NCBI GenBank assembly: GCA_036924085.1
Contig: JAVGWX010000013.1
Location: 46,061,175-46,125,174, forward strand
DNA from: Ariolimax columbianus
Lineage: Eukaryota > Mollusca > Gastropoda > Stylommatophora > Arionidae
DNA length: 64,000 bases
Direction of reading: 5' to 3'
The notes under the pieces were generated by a model. The model made no database searches and was not told where the DNA came from. It was given only the letters and a program-made list of their open reading frames with translations. This document shows, piece after piece, positions 47,098-58,561 of the stretch (its first letter is position 1; the number at the start of each line of letters is the position of its first letter). The translations under genes were made by a program, and so were the position numbers.

Positions 47098-47262
47098 CCC
47101 TCACTGAGCAAGGTGGGCAGAGATGGTACAATAGGGATGACTGTATTGCTGAGTCCTTCACAAAGGGGACACAGATACTCCATCCTGTCTATATCATAGC
47201 TATAGCTGTGACGAAATCTTGAAGGCCGTCTTCGCTCCCGATTGACTATGCTGGTGAAGTAT
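47098..47262 (-). CDS. UBR2: UBR1/2-like exon d: end of the RING
   Basis: This 165-bp exon has an ATTGTAG acceptor and a GTGAGT donor. It starts with one base completing the codon from exon c and ends with two bases. It encodes YFTSIVNRERRR, a basic linker, and then YLCPLCEGLSNTVIPIVP. This is the last C-x2-C pair of the RING and the invariant L-x-NTVIP sequence of UBR1/UBR2. With exons b and c it completes a RING whose eight zinc ligands are spread over three exons and about 5.6 kb of DNA. Confidence 0.94.
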
Positions 47263-47879
47263 CTACAATAAAAATGGCAAGTGCAATCAAACTGGAAGCA
47301 AGGAAACAATGGTGAAATACTTGAAACAAAATTAAAAGAAGATCAGATAAATTGTCATCTCCAAACTGACAGTCTCTCTACGGAACCAATTTCGCAACAC
47401 AGAAAACAGACGCCAAACTGCCTTCAATGACGCAGTAGATGCTGTATTGTACAAATCCTGATCGGTGGGGCATGTGGTGCATACACCAGACAACAGATGG
47501 TCACAAAAAGTGATATCCTAATGGAACTACAGCTTTAATCCTCTAGTTTCCACATTTTTATTATTACCCCACAGACATTTAGACTGACCCATTTTTGGGT
47601 ACACCAGTTGTCTTGTAAATCCATGAAATTGCCACAAAGCACTGATAGTGTTTCTAACCAGATAGGCACATCTGTTAGTTTTCACAACAAATGTACTTAT
47701 AACATCTACATAAACAAACTAAACAGACATACCTCAGGGAAATCTGTTGCAACAACTTAACTTCATCACAATCAATAATGGGATAACCTTACAAATCCAT
47801 GTGAAACAGAAAAAAAATAATTACAAAATTATCTAAGGTCAAAATCGCCATTTATTTGTTTCCGGGGCAGGCGAAAATG

Positions 47880-48360
47880 GTCTCGTTTTCGATACAGCCA
47901 TTCTCTATAGCAAAACCGGTATTTACACAACAAATACACTGGTGAGTATACAAAGACATTGCCATTGGCATTTTTTTTTGGCAAGGTTCTGATTGATGTC
48001 TCTCTTCCATCAGAGTCACTTACTTAAGTTTCTGCACTGAATTTTTCTGAGGTAAATCTATTTAGTTTGATTATGTAGATACAATAATTACGTTTGTGGT
48101 CAAAAGTGACAGATATGGCCATTATGAAACATCTATAGCTCATTTTCCAGGAATATTTTTTTTTCAACCTCGCAACACTGAAAAGTGGGCAAGCCTATAT
48201 GTTTGTGCTGTTTTTCAACACTATCACCATCTTCTTGTTCCTCAGAAACTAACACACACACAACAAACACAATAACACAAACAAATTCTTTATTCATTTC
48301 TCTACTCACAAACAAATCATATCAGTAGACCATCAAATAAAAAAGTCACAGGCTCTCAAA
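47880..48360 (+). repeat. Interspersed repeat family D
   Basis: Second copy of the family at 34060-34729 (AGCCTATATGTTTGTGCTG, AACACTATCACCATCTTCTT). 47263-47879 to its left shows nothing recognisable. Confidence 0.72.
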
Positions 48361-48613
48361 GTCAACAGCCCTAGAAAAATGTGACAAAACTGAATAATAA
48401 TGCAGCTGCATGGGAAAATTGCGTAATTTTTTAATGCAGTGTCATAAAGGTTAAAAGGAGAGAAAGTTGTGTAAGAAACTGAACATCAACACCACATGGT
48501 TTGACACTTGATGATTTATTTTTATACAAACAGTAGGCTCACTGCTATGACATGGATGGCTTCATATCTCTGTTTACTTTTAATAACTTCTTGTTATGGA
48601 GAGTGCCACTTAC

Positions 48614-48754
48614 CCTTGCCAGCATTCATGATGCATAACATGTCCACAAGAGCTTGTGTGAGTGCCTTTGCTCAAGTGTGAGGGCATGAACAGAGGGTCT
48701 GCTATCTTCTTTGATGCTGGATGCACTCTTCTGTTCTGGGACAAGACTGTTGAC
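48614..48754 (-). CDS. UBR2: UBR1/2-like exon c: central RING ligands
   Basis: This 141-bp exon has a TTTTCTAG acceptor and a GTAAGT donor. The split codon CA+G joins exon b to give FVQQ-STVLSQNRR, as in UBR2. It contains DPLFM and GTHTSSCGHVMHHECWQ, which supplies the C-x-H-x2-H-x2-C ligands of the RING. The last codon is completed by exon d as GGA (Gly), where vertebrate proteins have Lys or Arg in the W-Q-K/R-Y-F motif. This could be real divergence or a border one base off, although no other GT fits. Confidence 0.93.
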
Positions 48755-48914
48755 CTAGAAAATAAAAAGATGAGAAATATGAATATTTATTAAACTGGAC
48801 ACTTATGTGAAATCGAGACCTGAGAGGTGGGCAATGAATAGTTGAGTTCATCACGGAAATTCGTCCAAAGGTGTAAAAATCAATGAGTTCTTTTCACCTT
48901 TATTGTTTTGCCTT

Positions 48915-49310
48915 TCAGTGTCACATTTTTAAGAGATCTATAGAACAAGTCCTACTGTGAGTCTCATGCACAGTTGCATCCATCGCCTCAGATAATTCTG
49001 TAAGCCACTCTTTTTGTGGTCGGCCTTTGACCTTGAATCCATTGTATCTAAACAGCATTGCTTGTTCGGGGGTGCTGTGTGGTGGTAGTCTTGTTATGGA
49101 GCCAATCCATTTGAGATGCTGTCTTTTGATGTAGTCTAAGACTAGTGTTGTTTCCACCCGTCTCCTGATGTCATCGTTTCTGATCTTGTTTCTCCTTGTT
49201 ACACCCAATATTTTTCACACGCATTTCATTTCTGCTGTTACGATGTGTCGTTTTTCAATTGATATTAGTGTCCAGTTCTGACATTGGTAAATGAGTGAAT
49301 ACCAGAAGAA
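48915..49310 (-). mobile_element. LINE C-terminal tail (RTE-like)
   Basis: Minus strand: SIEKRHIVTAEMKC, then GVTRRNKIRNDDIRRRVETT, LDYIKRQHLKWIGSITRL and KGRPQKEWLTELSEAM. Typical G-x-T-R-R-D-R-I-R-N...K-W-x-G-H tail. Confidence 0.78.
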
Positions 49311-50030
49311 AAATATTTACAATCTGACACAGCGACTAGATATGATGAGACAAAAGCAATTATCAAGGCCATGTACTGATCAAAATGGAAAAGAGACCAC
49401 CCTAGCCATATAGTTAATGACATCTACCACAAAACCATCATCCTCAATGAGGGCTAGTGGTTAAGTGACACGGCTCACAATCTGAAGGTGCTAGGTTCGC
49501 TCCCCATCACAACACCGGCCGTTACCCCGGGGAAGCAAACCCTTAAAAAATACAGGAGGAAGCAGACCCTTACATAAAATGCATCTGAAATCAGATGCGC
49601 TGGGCTGACAGGCACAAAATAAAAACTAGTGCAACGCACATCGCTTTGGGAAATGGAGAAATAAGGCGAACGCCAAAAAAAAAATAAAAAAATAAGGACA
49701 ACTCAAAATGGAAGAAAGACGTGTAAGTGAGCAATAGACCTAATACCAACAAACCACCATCTTTCGCCTGAAAACACGCCACTAATGGGTCACGTATATC
49801 GGCTCAAGATATAACACACAAGTGACTGCCCATGTGGAGCCAGAGAACAGACTCCTGAACACATCCTATAGGACTGCCCAATACACAGAGACCTACGATT
49901 TCGAACCTGGCCAGAGGTAGCCAAGGTGGTGCAGAAGCTGTGGGGCTGCCACCCAGATCTGAAGAGGACTGTAAACTTCATTCTAGCAATCTAGCATGAC
50001 CAAAAAGTCTGAACGCAGAAGAAGAAGAAG
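49285..50030 (+). mobile_element. I-like LINE 3' end, interrupted by a SINE
   Basis: Outside the SINE it encodes YDETKAIIKAM, TTIFRLKTRH, and TPEHILQDCPIHRDLRFRTW with LKRTVNFILAI, ending CTGAACGCAGAAGAAGAAGA. It is a sister family to the LINE at 43.8 kb, with the same RNase H-knuckle end and GAA tail, but decayed. Confidence 0.8.
49450..49692 (+). mobile_element. SINE family A, slightly 5'-truncated
   Basis: Begins GGGCTAGTGGTTAAGTGACA, B box GGTTCGCTCCCC, then the usual body and an A-rich tail. The GGGGACGGCGTG start is missing. It interrupts a LINE remnant. Confidence 0.85.
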
Positions 50031-50074
50031 ACACCTACCACCAACACTAGATTTTTAAATATTTTATTTCATTC

Positions 50075-50303
50075 ACCTTATGATTCTATTTCCCAAAACT
50101 GTATGTGTTGCATTGTTTTTATTTTGTGCCTGTCTGCCCAGTGAATCCGACTCTGGCATGCATTTTATGTAAGGGTCTGCTTTCTCATGCATATTTCTAA
50201 GAGTTTGCTTCCCGAGGTAACGGCCAGTGCTGTGATTTGGGAACGAACAAAGCACCTTTGTGTTGTGAGCCAAGTCACTTAACCACTAGCCCACGTCGTC
50301 CAC
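50075..50303 (-). mobile_element. SINE family A, decayed
   Basis: Minus-strand copy ending ACTAGCCCACGTCGTCCAC on the + strand. The B box is damaged (GTTCGTTCCC). Confidence 0.82.
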
Positions 50304-50894
50304 AGGTTCGGTCTAAACCTGGACACTTTGTAATATGTTCAGGGCTCTTCACAGAGGGTATGGTATATTATGCCCTGCCACAAGTTCTTCTTTGATATCC
50401 ATCCATTCCTCACCATATCTTTGACATCCTTTTTCGGTACAGTTTTGCTCAGAATGTGCAGTGTGATAGGAATTCTTCCTTGATTTCAGCCATGCCTCTT
50501 CTGGATTAAATCCATTAAAATTGGTGTCTTTGATCACAGGACTAGTTTTTCCTTTCGACATCTGATTTCTGATAGTGCAAAGCCAGTAATTGCATAAACG
50601 TTTCCCTATGGTGTTGACTTAAGGCACAATGTTACAATGTAACATGCCTCATTTACTGCCACATCGACGTGTCTCCTGTGTGCTGACTCATTCCATACTG
50701 GCGCAGCATATTCTGCTGCAGAAATGCTCAATGCAAGGGCCGATGTGCGCAACACCATTGGTGATGCCCCCCATGCAGTGTTTGTCAGCTTACACAGTAT
50801 GTTATTTCACGCCTTTACCTTTTATTTCATCACCTTTGTTAGTGTCACTGAAGTCTGTAACCTACACATAACTTAACGTCTTTCCTCTGGTTTA

Positions 50895-51210
50895 GAAGAC
50901 TCTGTCTGTATACAGCCAATTTCTTTTACAGTCACTTGATCTAAAAATGCTTATACTTTTGTTGAATGTATTAATTTACCCTGCTTCCCCTATTTAATGT
51001 GGCAATGCTTTCCAAACATTCACCACTCTCTGACTAAAAACATATTTCCTAATATCTAATCTGGATCTTTCTTTAGTTTATTTGTAGTATCCCCTTTTGT
51101 TTTTGTAGGCGGTTTAATTTTGAATAACTTGTTATAGTCTAATTTATCCTTTCCTTTGATTATCTTATAAACCTGTAATAAGCCACCTCAAATTCTCTTC
51201 TAGACATGAA
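50895..51210 (-). mobile_element. CR1/L2-like LINE tail, decayed, without MITE
   Basis: Minus strand: VYKIIKGKDKLDYNKLFKIK, then frameshifted tail. TAATAAGCCACCTCAAATTC at 51180-51199 is the uninterrupted equivalent of the MITE site at 4502/5169. Confidence 0.75.
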
Positions 51211-51426
51211 AAGTATTTTGTAAATTCCAATGTAGAAATTGAATATATGCCCTATTTAAACTCTGACAGTGGTACAAAAGTAAAGCTGAACTATTTGATG
51301 AGATAATACAACAAACAAACAAAATAAACAATGACAAATTGTGTGTTAATTTTTTCTCACATTAAATAACACGATTCACCCTCATATTTTATATATATTA
51401 TGAATACATCAGGTGACAGATAATTC

Positions 51427-51841
51427 TTCCTCTTCTTCTTTGTTCGTTCTTAATCTCCTGTAACCAAGTCCTGAAAAGGGATTTGCAAGTAGCAGGATGT
51501 AGTCCGAAGAATAGAATGCGTTGTATCATAGTTTACAGCTTGACTGCGATATTTGCACCTTTTGGTCCGACACATCCAAATAGATGGGGACGGCGTGGGC
51601 TTGTGGTTAAGTGGCCCAGCTCACACACCAAAGATGCTGGGTTCGATCCTCATCACAGCACCGGCTGTTACCCCTGGGAAGCAAACCCTTATAAAATGCA
51701 GGAGGAGGCAGACCCTTACATAAAATGCATGCTGAAGTCAGATGCACTGGGCCAACAGGTGCAAAATAAAAACCACAGTGCAACGCACACCTCCTTGGGG
51801 ATTAGAGAAATAAGGTAAACGCAACAACAACAAATCCGAAT
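51427..51841 (-). mobile_element. Repeat B, 5'-truncated, with TSD, host of a SINE A
   Basis: Minus-strand B from the (TTC)n tail to ACACATCCGAAT. AGATAATTC flanks it at 51418-51426 and 51842-51850. Interrupted by SINE A. Confidence 0.8.
51586..51833 (+). mobile_element. SINE family A, best-preserved + copy
   Basis: GGGGACGGCGTGGGCTTGTG head, intact B box (GGTTCGATCCT), body and (CAA)n end. TSD ATCCAAATAGAT (51574-51585) and ATCCGAATAGAT (51834-51845). Confidence 0.92.
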
Positions 51842-51960
51842 AGATAATTCAATACTGTGTATTTAAAATTAATAATCAAAATTTCAGCTCAATCGAATTA
51901 TTATTAGAAATTAGTTGAGAAAAAAAGATAATTGAAAATAGAATAAACTGTTTTTGCTGA

Positions 51961-52619
51961 GATTTTTAGATAGAAAATGTAGCAAATTAGGTAGTATGGT
52001 AAGAGGTTAAAAAATGTGACATTTCAGTTCCATGGATTGAGTGACGTGCATTTATCGGGGTATATGTGTAAATATCCCATTCCCTGAGCCACCCAATATT
52101 CTGTGTGATGGTTGGCCCATTGTTTTAAGGCATCTTTTGAGATGTGCCGCTGAGATTTTGGCCATAATATAGTGACATCTACACAGTGCACACATATTTC
52201 CAGAAATAACAAATGTGTGGGACACACATCGAAGCATGTTTCACAATGTTCTTTTATTACATTCATGATGGAAAATAGCATGTGGCACCTACCAACTAAA
52301 TTTATTTGATACAGGCTGATCTTTAATAAATATATTTCATAAACTACTGGTGTAGCAAGTAGTAGGAACATTGGAGATGATCAGGTCAGTCAATTTGAAA
52401 CAGAATAAATAGCACATAGTTTTATCATACTAAATAGCTTTCCTCAAATGTCTACCTTGTGCGAATGTTCTCAGGAGCATGAGCGAATGGGATGTTACCC
52501 ACCTGATTGCAAGAGTTGAAAGTCCTAATGTGCAAAATGTGAATGTTGTATACATTTTTTTTCAAAATGTTAAATGTTCAATTAATATCACAAAAGTGAG
52601 TTAAGAAATGAATGCTTAC
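51961..52619. other. No gene; AT-rich intron sequence
   Basis: Nothing recognised between the F repeat and the donor of UBR exon b. Confidence 0.55.
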
Positions 52620-52813
52620 TGTTGAACAAATGCTGACAGCACCATAGCTTTGCCAGAAGAAGAGATCTTCTGTTCCTCTTGACAGAGTATGCATGTGGTC
52701 TGTAGAGGACCAAGAATCTTGACACTGCTTTGATGTGGGCCCAGGGCAATGTAAGTGCCACCTACAGCAGAGGGCAGCTCTCCCATTTCGACCTCAGTTG
52801 CTTGATCACCAAC
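52620..52813 (-). CDS. UBR2: UBR1/2-like exon b: start of the RING
   Basis: This 194-bp exon lies between a TATACCAG acceptor and a GTAAGC donor. It begins in phase 0, matching exon a, and ends two bases into a codon. It carries an acidic, poorly conserved linker and then TCILCQEEQ, the first zinc-ligand pair (C-x2-C) of the UBR1/2 RING, followed by AMVLSAFVQQ, which is nearly invariant in the family. The RING recruits the E2 (RAD6/UBE2A-B type in characterised members). The intron upstream (52814-61702) is 8.9 kb and packed with retroelement remains. Confidence 0.93.
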
Positions 52814-52959
52814 CTGGTATAACATGAAAACAAAGAGGATATTTAAAAAAAAGTAAAGGGGAAATTCAGCATAATTAACCGCTGGTTGGAAATGGAGTTT
52901 TTGAAGACTCCACTGTACTAAGCCGCAGCCTGTGAGAGGTGGGGTGGCCAATGCCCTTC

Positions 52960-53145
52960 CTTGCTTTTTTTACTTTCCCTAACTCATTTGTCAGGTACCC
53001 ATTTATAGCTGGGTTGACTGGAGAAGCAGTTCCCGATTAAAGTCATGACCCGGATTTGTTTAATCTCCGGACGTGATTCGAACTGAGGCACGCTGTTACC
53101 ACAGAAAATGGCGAATCGCTCGTTATGAACTGAGCTAACGTGTCC
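52960..53145 (-). mobile_element. Third tRNA-derived SINE type, decayed
   Basis: On the minus strand: GGGACACGTTAGCTCAGTTC (A-box-like TTAGCTCAGTT), B box AGTTCGAATCA, then a body ending in AAAAAAAGCAAGG. It lies 150 bp upstream of UBR exon b. Confidence 0.7.
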
Positions 53146-53189
53146 CACAAAGAGGAAGTATCACAAACAATCGACTGTTGCTGGTTTTT

Positions 53190-54060
53190 ATCATTACTAG
53201 GTTCCACCAGGGATTGATGATAATTGGAAAATTTTGGTCAAACTACTCAGCTGGAGTACAGGCACTAATTATTGCTGCAGAAATGATTAGCAACACAACA
53301 AGCCAATGTCAGCAGGTTGTATTCCTTGAAGATGCAATGTCAGTTCTGTCAGCAGGTTGTATTCCTTGAAGATGCAATGTCAGTTCTGTCAGCAGGTTGT
53401 ATTCCTTGAAGATGCAATGTCAGTTCTGTCAGCAGGTTGTATTCCTTGAAGATGCAATGTCAGTTCTGTCAGCAGGTTGTATTCCTTGAAGATGCAATGT
53501 CAGTTCTGCAAGCATTCAAGAGTGATAAACTGCCAGAGCTTAAAAAATCCTTGGGCAAACTAAGAACCAAGAGAAGGGCAATGCTGTAATGGATACCATC
53601 ACACTATAACATTCCTGGAGAAAAGACAGTGGACACATTAGCAAAGGAGGTAGCAACACCAGAACAAAAAGAACAAACAATCACCTTCCAAGAAAAGAAG
53701 ACCCTTATCCAATAAGTAAAGTCGATTGAATGAGACACAACTATCACTGCCTCGATCGAATGGTGCAAGTGATCTTGTTCCCTATGAGAACAGGATATAA
53801 CGGATTGAACAGCCAATCACACAGGCTAACATTGGCTCCATCACCCATGTGTATGTACAGGCAAGCAGCACAGGCAGTTGAACATATCCTGCAGGACTGT
53901 TATATGTGTAGCCAATTGCGCACTGAGTACTGGCCCACGGATCTCCACACAAAGCTGTTTGGAAAACTAGAAGACTCTCCACAACAGCAAACTCACAGAA
54001 CTGGCTTTCCCATACAGACGTAATTTATTTTAATACATGGCAAACGAGAAGAAGTATTAT
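53190..54060 (+). mobile_element. I-like LINE RNase H and tail, decayed
   Basis: Encodes MIIGKFWSNYSAGVQALIIA (RNase H Glu block), VVFLEDAMSVL, DKLPELKKSLGKLRTKRR, WIPSHYNIPGEKTVDTLAKE, then MVQVILFPMRTGYNGLN and VEHILQDCYMCSQLRTEYW, ending AACGAGAAGAAG. Stops and frameshifts are present. A 40-bp repeat expanded inside it. Confidence 0.82.
53301..53515. repeat. 40-bp tandem repeat in RNase H remnant
   Basis: CAGTTCTGTCAGCAGGTTGT followed by ATTCCTTGAAGATGCAATGT, starting at 53341, 53381, 53421 and 53461 with partial units on either side. 40 bp is not a multiple of 3, so it breaks the frame. Confidence 0.95.
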
Positions 54061-55340
54061 GATGATATAATCTCTTTAGCTGTAAGCTGGTTGCTATTGA
54101 GAGCCCAAAGAGATCCCTGGACAAAAGTAAACGTGTTCCTCAGTTGTTCTGTTCAGAATCAATTTGATTGCATTCCAGGAAAATGGTGAAAAGTGTAGAT
54201 ACTGATGGTTCCTGTATCTCGCTGGATGTACACACTCCTGCTACGTCCTCTCAGGTGCGCTTCTTTGCTAGACATGTTTATGATTTCAAAATCTTACTAT
54301 CTGAGCATTGCTTGTTCATCGACTGCAGCGTCTTCATCCAAAATGCTGTCGCTGATCAATTTCAAAATATCACTTCTATCCATTGCTAATGACCCCACTG
54401 CGGGTGCCCCTGACGCCAGTATATCAGCTCTTTCATTTCTGCAAATGTGAGCATGGCCAGAATAGTAGATCCGCACGTTTCATGTGGTTCAAGGATTCTA
54501 TGTTCCCTATCCACAGACAGCCCTTCTGCACCTTCCAAAGAAAGGACTGAGAGATACAATTATGTCCTTTGTTAAAGAGGACCCAGATACGAAGTCTCTG
54601 CCTTGATCTCCTTTCTTATACTGGACGTTGTCGTCAAGTATGCAAATCGGGATGATGCATATTGCCTAGAGGCATCATGGTATTGAAGGGGGGAATCTGA
54701 ATGCATCTTATGAGTATCCCCGAAGGGAGGTAGTCCAGTGTGTCAGTGTCCATGTTCATCATGTCCTGCCAGGGCCGAAGCATATACACCTGGGTCAGCT
54801 ATCTCCTCATTCTTCCATCAGTTTTGCCAGCCCTTCTGCAATGATATTATGTCTGGCATTCCATACCCCCTGGGAGATCAACACAAAGAGGCAGAGGTAC
54901 AAAGTCCACTGATCTGCATCTCTTCATCATCCATCCATGGGGATATTTGATAAGAGGACAAACAGCAAATAACAAGACAAGAATCCATTTCACCCATTAG
55001 GTGGGGTGGATTGGAGCATTCCAGAGCATATACCACTTGCTGACGGGTTCTGCAGCTACACCTCACTTACTCCTCAACCTTTTAGTCTAGTCCCTCTCCC
55101 AGGACAGGTCTGGCTTGAGTGACCCTGCCAGGAGTAGAACTCCTGCGTGCATATCTCCCAGGATCATTGGAGTACGCAACCTCAGCAAGAAAGGCTTACA
55201 AATGGAGAGACACCAGGTATTATAGAGTTACAATAAGAAACAATAAGGGAACATATGTATTGTTTTATTGCTCCACAAAAATTGGATGAATATTTTTCAT
55301 GCAATAGTTGTGTTGTATTTCTGCACTGCCACATTTCGTC
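54061..55340. other. No gene; decayed LINE 5' regions suspected
   Basis: A block at 54990-55050 is shared with 3425-3480. Otherwise short frames with no recognisable family. Confidence 0.45.
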
Positions 55341-55647
55341 CCTTCCAATTTCCAATTGTGGTACAAATTCAAAAGGATGTTCGCCAGGGTGATCCTATCT
55401 CACTGAATCTCTTCTCCACATGTTTGGAATCAGTCATCAGCCGATGCAATTGGGACACCTTTGGCATCCTTGATGACGGTAGACGCCTCAATCAACTTCA
55501 ATTTACCAATGACATAGTGCTCATCGGATTCAGCAACTGAAGCCAACCAAATGATGCAGCTACTCGCTGCTGAGGGCTAGAAAGCACGACTGGAGATGAA
55601 TATCTCAAAGACCATAGTGTTGTGCAATTGCTTCGCCACTTGTGATG

Positions 55648-55815
55648 CAATCTTCCTTGGCGATGTACGATTACAGGATGTGATCCAGTCTTACTTGGTG
55701 AGGTACGATAAAAGAGGATGTGGTCCAGTCTTCCTTTGTGAGGTAAGATTAAAGGATGTGATCCCATCTTCCTTAGCGATGTACGATTTGAGGATGTGAT
55801 CCAGTCTTACTTGGT
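55648..55815. repeat. About 39-bp tandem repeat, 4 copies
   Basis: AGGATGTGATCCAGTCTTAC plus TTGGTGAGGTACGAT, at about 55675, 55714, 55752 and 55791, with point differences. Inside the RT remnant. Confidence 0.88.
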
Positions 55816-55937
55816 GAGTCTTACTCGTCTATTAACACAGTCCTGGACAATTGCCATGACAGGTCCTACGAGCCTCCCTTTTCAATTCAACTGTATGAGT
55901 ACGCAATGTGCTACGGTGCTGAGACGTGGACACTAAC

Positions 55938-56290
55938 TTCTTCTTCTTCGTTTGTTCTCAATCTCCCACTACCAAACCCTGAAAGGGTAAGTAGCAGAAT
56001 GTAGTCCAGAGAACGGAATGCATTGTGTTGTAGTTTACAGCTTGGCTGCGATATTTGCACCTTGTGGTCCAACACATCCGACTTCAGCAAGCATTTTTTG
56101 AGTACCGGGTTAGCATTCCCTCTTCGATCCTTTCTCCTTAGCCAGTCTGCCCTGCTGCAACCTGTTATCCAGGATCACAGCGTGGAGGTGTAGAAGGTCT
56201 TGGCAGATATGGTTCGCTGGCCCTGACGCTAGCAGTCAGCTATGGGTTGCTAACCACTGCAGCTCATGTGCTGCTCAGCATCTTGATCCC
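55938..56290 (-). mobile_element. Repeat B, full length, with TSD in LINE
   Basis: A 353-bp insert from TTCTTCTTCTTCGTTTG to GCATCTTGATCCC. Flanks GGACACTAAC at 55928-55937 and 56291-56300. It defines both ends of family B. Confidence 0.9.
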
Positions 56291-56789
56291 GGACACTAAC
56301 AAAATCACTAGAGGACAAATTGAGAGTGACCCAGGCCTCCCTTAAGAGACATTTGTTCGGAATCACTCTCTGGAACCAATGAATGCAAGGTCTACACAAT
56401 TCTGACATAAGACGATTGTTCCTATTGAAGGATGCGGTAATCCATGCAAAGGCAAAACATAGATGGACAGGTCACATGTTGCGACGAAACGATGGAGCAC
56501 AGCGACAACAGTCTGGTGCCCCCGAGATAAGAAGAGACCCCGGGGAAGACCTCCAATGCATTGGTTAGATTCCCTTGCTGTATGCTGCAACATGCGAGAT
56601 GCCTATAGAGGTGGACTTACCGCGCACTAGACTTCCGTGGCCAAAGACAGGGTCCGCTGGAGACAAAGTTGGAATCCACAGCTACGCTGAGGAACGGTTC
56701 ATCAAGATCAAGAAGATAGCATGCATCCAAAGTATTTACGTAACTGGTCAATGTACGGCAAAACATGGAGGGTCAAAACGTAAATGTTA

Positions 56790-57640
56790 TGGAGTGGATT
56801 TTGGAAAATCAATTTGTGCTGTTGAGAATCAGCAAGGACTGGTAGATTTGTTCACACAGCAGACGATCAACGTCTCCAATGTTTACAGGCTGGAGGGAGA
56901 GCAGTTGGAAGAAGTGGATACCTTTACCTATTTGGGCAGCACAATAGACACATCAGGAGATACAGATGCAGATGTTAAGATCAGTATTGGAAAGGCAAGA
57001 GGTGGATTCCTGATACTAAACAATATATAGAGATCCTAAGAAATCAAGATTCACACCAAAGTTAGAATATTCAATGCCAGTATCAAGACCGTGCTGTTGT
57101 ATGGAGCGGAAACACAGAGAACAACAAAGACTCCAGTCCTTTGCTAACAGATTTCTACAAAGGATATTAGACACAAAGTGGCAGGACATGTTAAAGAATG
57201 GACACGTATAGGAAAGAAGCCAACAACAGCCACTAGAACAATAAATAAAGCTAAGAAAATGGGGGTGTATAGGGTATACACTACAGAAAGCACAGTCTAT
57301 CATAGTTTCAAAAATACACGAAGAAGAGAATGTGAGAAGGAACTAAGATTAAATGATTACACCTGGAGAGAGGCAGAAGGAACTAAGATTAAATGATTAC
57401 ACCTGGAGAGAGGCAGAAGGAACTAAGATTAAATGATTACACCTGGAGAGAGGCAGAAGGAACTAAGATTAAATGATTACACCTGGAGAGAGGCAGAAGG
57501 AACTAAGATTAAATGATTACACCTGGAGAGAGGCAGAAGGAACTAAGATTAAATGATTACACCCAGAGAGAGGCAGAAAGAACAGCCCAGGACCGTGTAT
57601 AATGGTGAGATGTTGTCAATAGCCTATGCACCGAGAGGAG
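56790..57640 (+). mobile_element. RTE-like LINE thumb and tail
   Basis: VYRLEGEQLEEVDTFTYLGS, TIDTSGDTDADVKISIGKAR, then IHTKVRIFNASIKTVLLYGA and a broken tail (AQDR at about 57586). Matches the common metazoan endonuclease-RT family. The tail carries a 40-bp expansion. Confidence 0.82.
57341..57580. repeat. 40-bp tandem repeat, 6 copies
   Basis: AACTAAGATTAAATGATTAC plus ACCTGGAGAGAGGCAGAAGG, starting at 57341 and every 40 bp to 57541. The last copy has changes. Confidence 0.97.
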
Positions 57641-58561
57641 TGACGGGATTTGATTGATTGAGCACATGTCTCAGCATTGGAGGGCCAATGTGTGCTGCTG
57701 AGAGTCGGCAAGCACTGGTAAATTTGTTTGCAGAGGACAGACGATCAACATCTTTGATGTCTGCAGGTAATGCTGATCATCTCTCAAAGGATTTGTCTCA
57801 AAGTTATAGTGGTTCCTGAGTGGGGCCACTCTTCCTTTCCTAGAAGGTTGTGATAGGACTGCAAAACTTCTGTAAATTCTATTGCCAATAAAACGGTACT
57901 CCAAACAAATGGATCCAGGACTCTTTATAACCTGGATCAGGTAAATCCAAATGTAGTGTTGGACTTATGCCCAGCCAATTGGAGTGACATGTAGCAGTAG
58001 TAATAATAACAATTACACCAACAACAATAATAATAATAATACCACAAAAAGAGAAACTAATTTGTTCCTAAAATTTATGCTCAAGAAAATAAAAAGCAGC
58101 CTCAACTAAATGTTGATTAACTACCAACAAAATCACTTTTACAGGGTAGTCGGCTCTACACCCAACCCAGTTGCCTGTTTGACATGCTGGCAGGTTACAG
58201 TGTTACTATTCTGTGCTCTCCTTTTGGATGCCTATAATACACAGGCTGAGAAAAAACATCACAGTGATAAATAGCATTAATGAGGGTATATCAGCAAGTG
58301 GCTTACAAACTGATATGGGATAGTCGAAAAATGCAGTTGGTAGTTTCTAAAGGTGTCTTTAGGTAACGGCAACATCCAGCTTTGTGATTACTGTAGGTAG
58401 CAGATGTTGGGTGTCATGTGTATGTGCACAGATCAGATACAAAATGGCATCAGTGCTCACAGAGTGTACAATAAAAAAAAAAACAGTGTGAATTGTGCAT
58501 ATTTTTTGGGCAAAAGGATTTTTCTGCAAAGGATATTCATAAAGAAATGCTTTTTGCTTAC
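57641..58561. other. No gene; RT fragment and microsatellite
   Basis: 57690-57770 repeats part of the LINE at 56815-56890. 57990-58040 is a (TAA/CAA)n run. Rest unremarkable. Confidence 0.6.

Larger units (their letters stand above)
51390..51960. repeat. Family F repeat carrying nested B and SINE A
   Basis: TATGAATACATCAGGTGACA on the left and ATAGATAATTCAATACTG on the right join into the F sequence seen at 7225-7290. Confidence 0.72.
55350..56660 (+). mobile_element. LINE RT and tail, split by repeat B
   Basis: VRQGDPISLNLFSTCLESVI and LQFTNDIVLIG (RT block with FADD changed to FTND), a later ALFNST..CYGAETWTLT-like piece just before 55938, then after the insert TKSLEDKLRVTQASLKRHLF and a tail with HAKAKHRWTGHMLRRNDGAQ. 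Non-functional. Confidence 0.78.
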
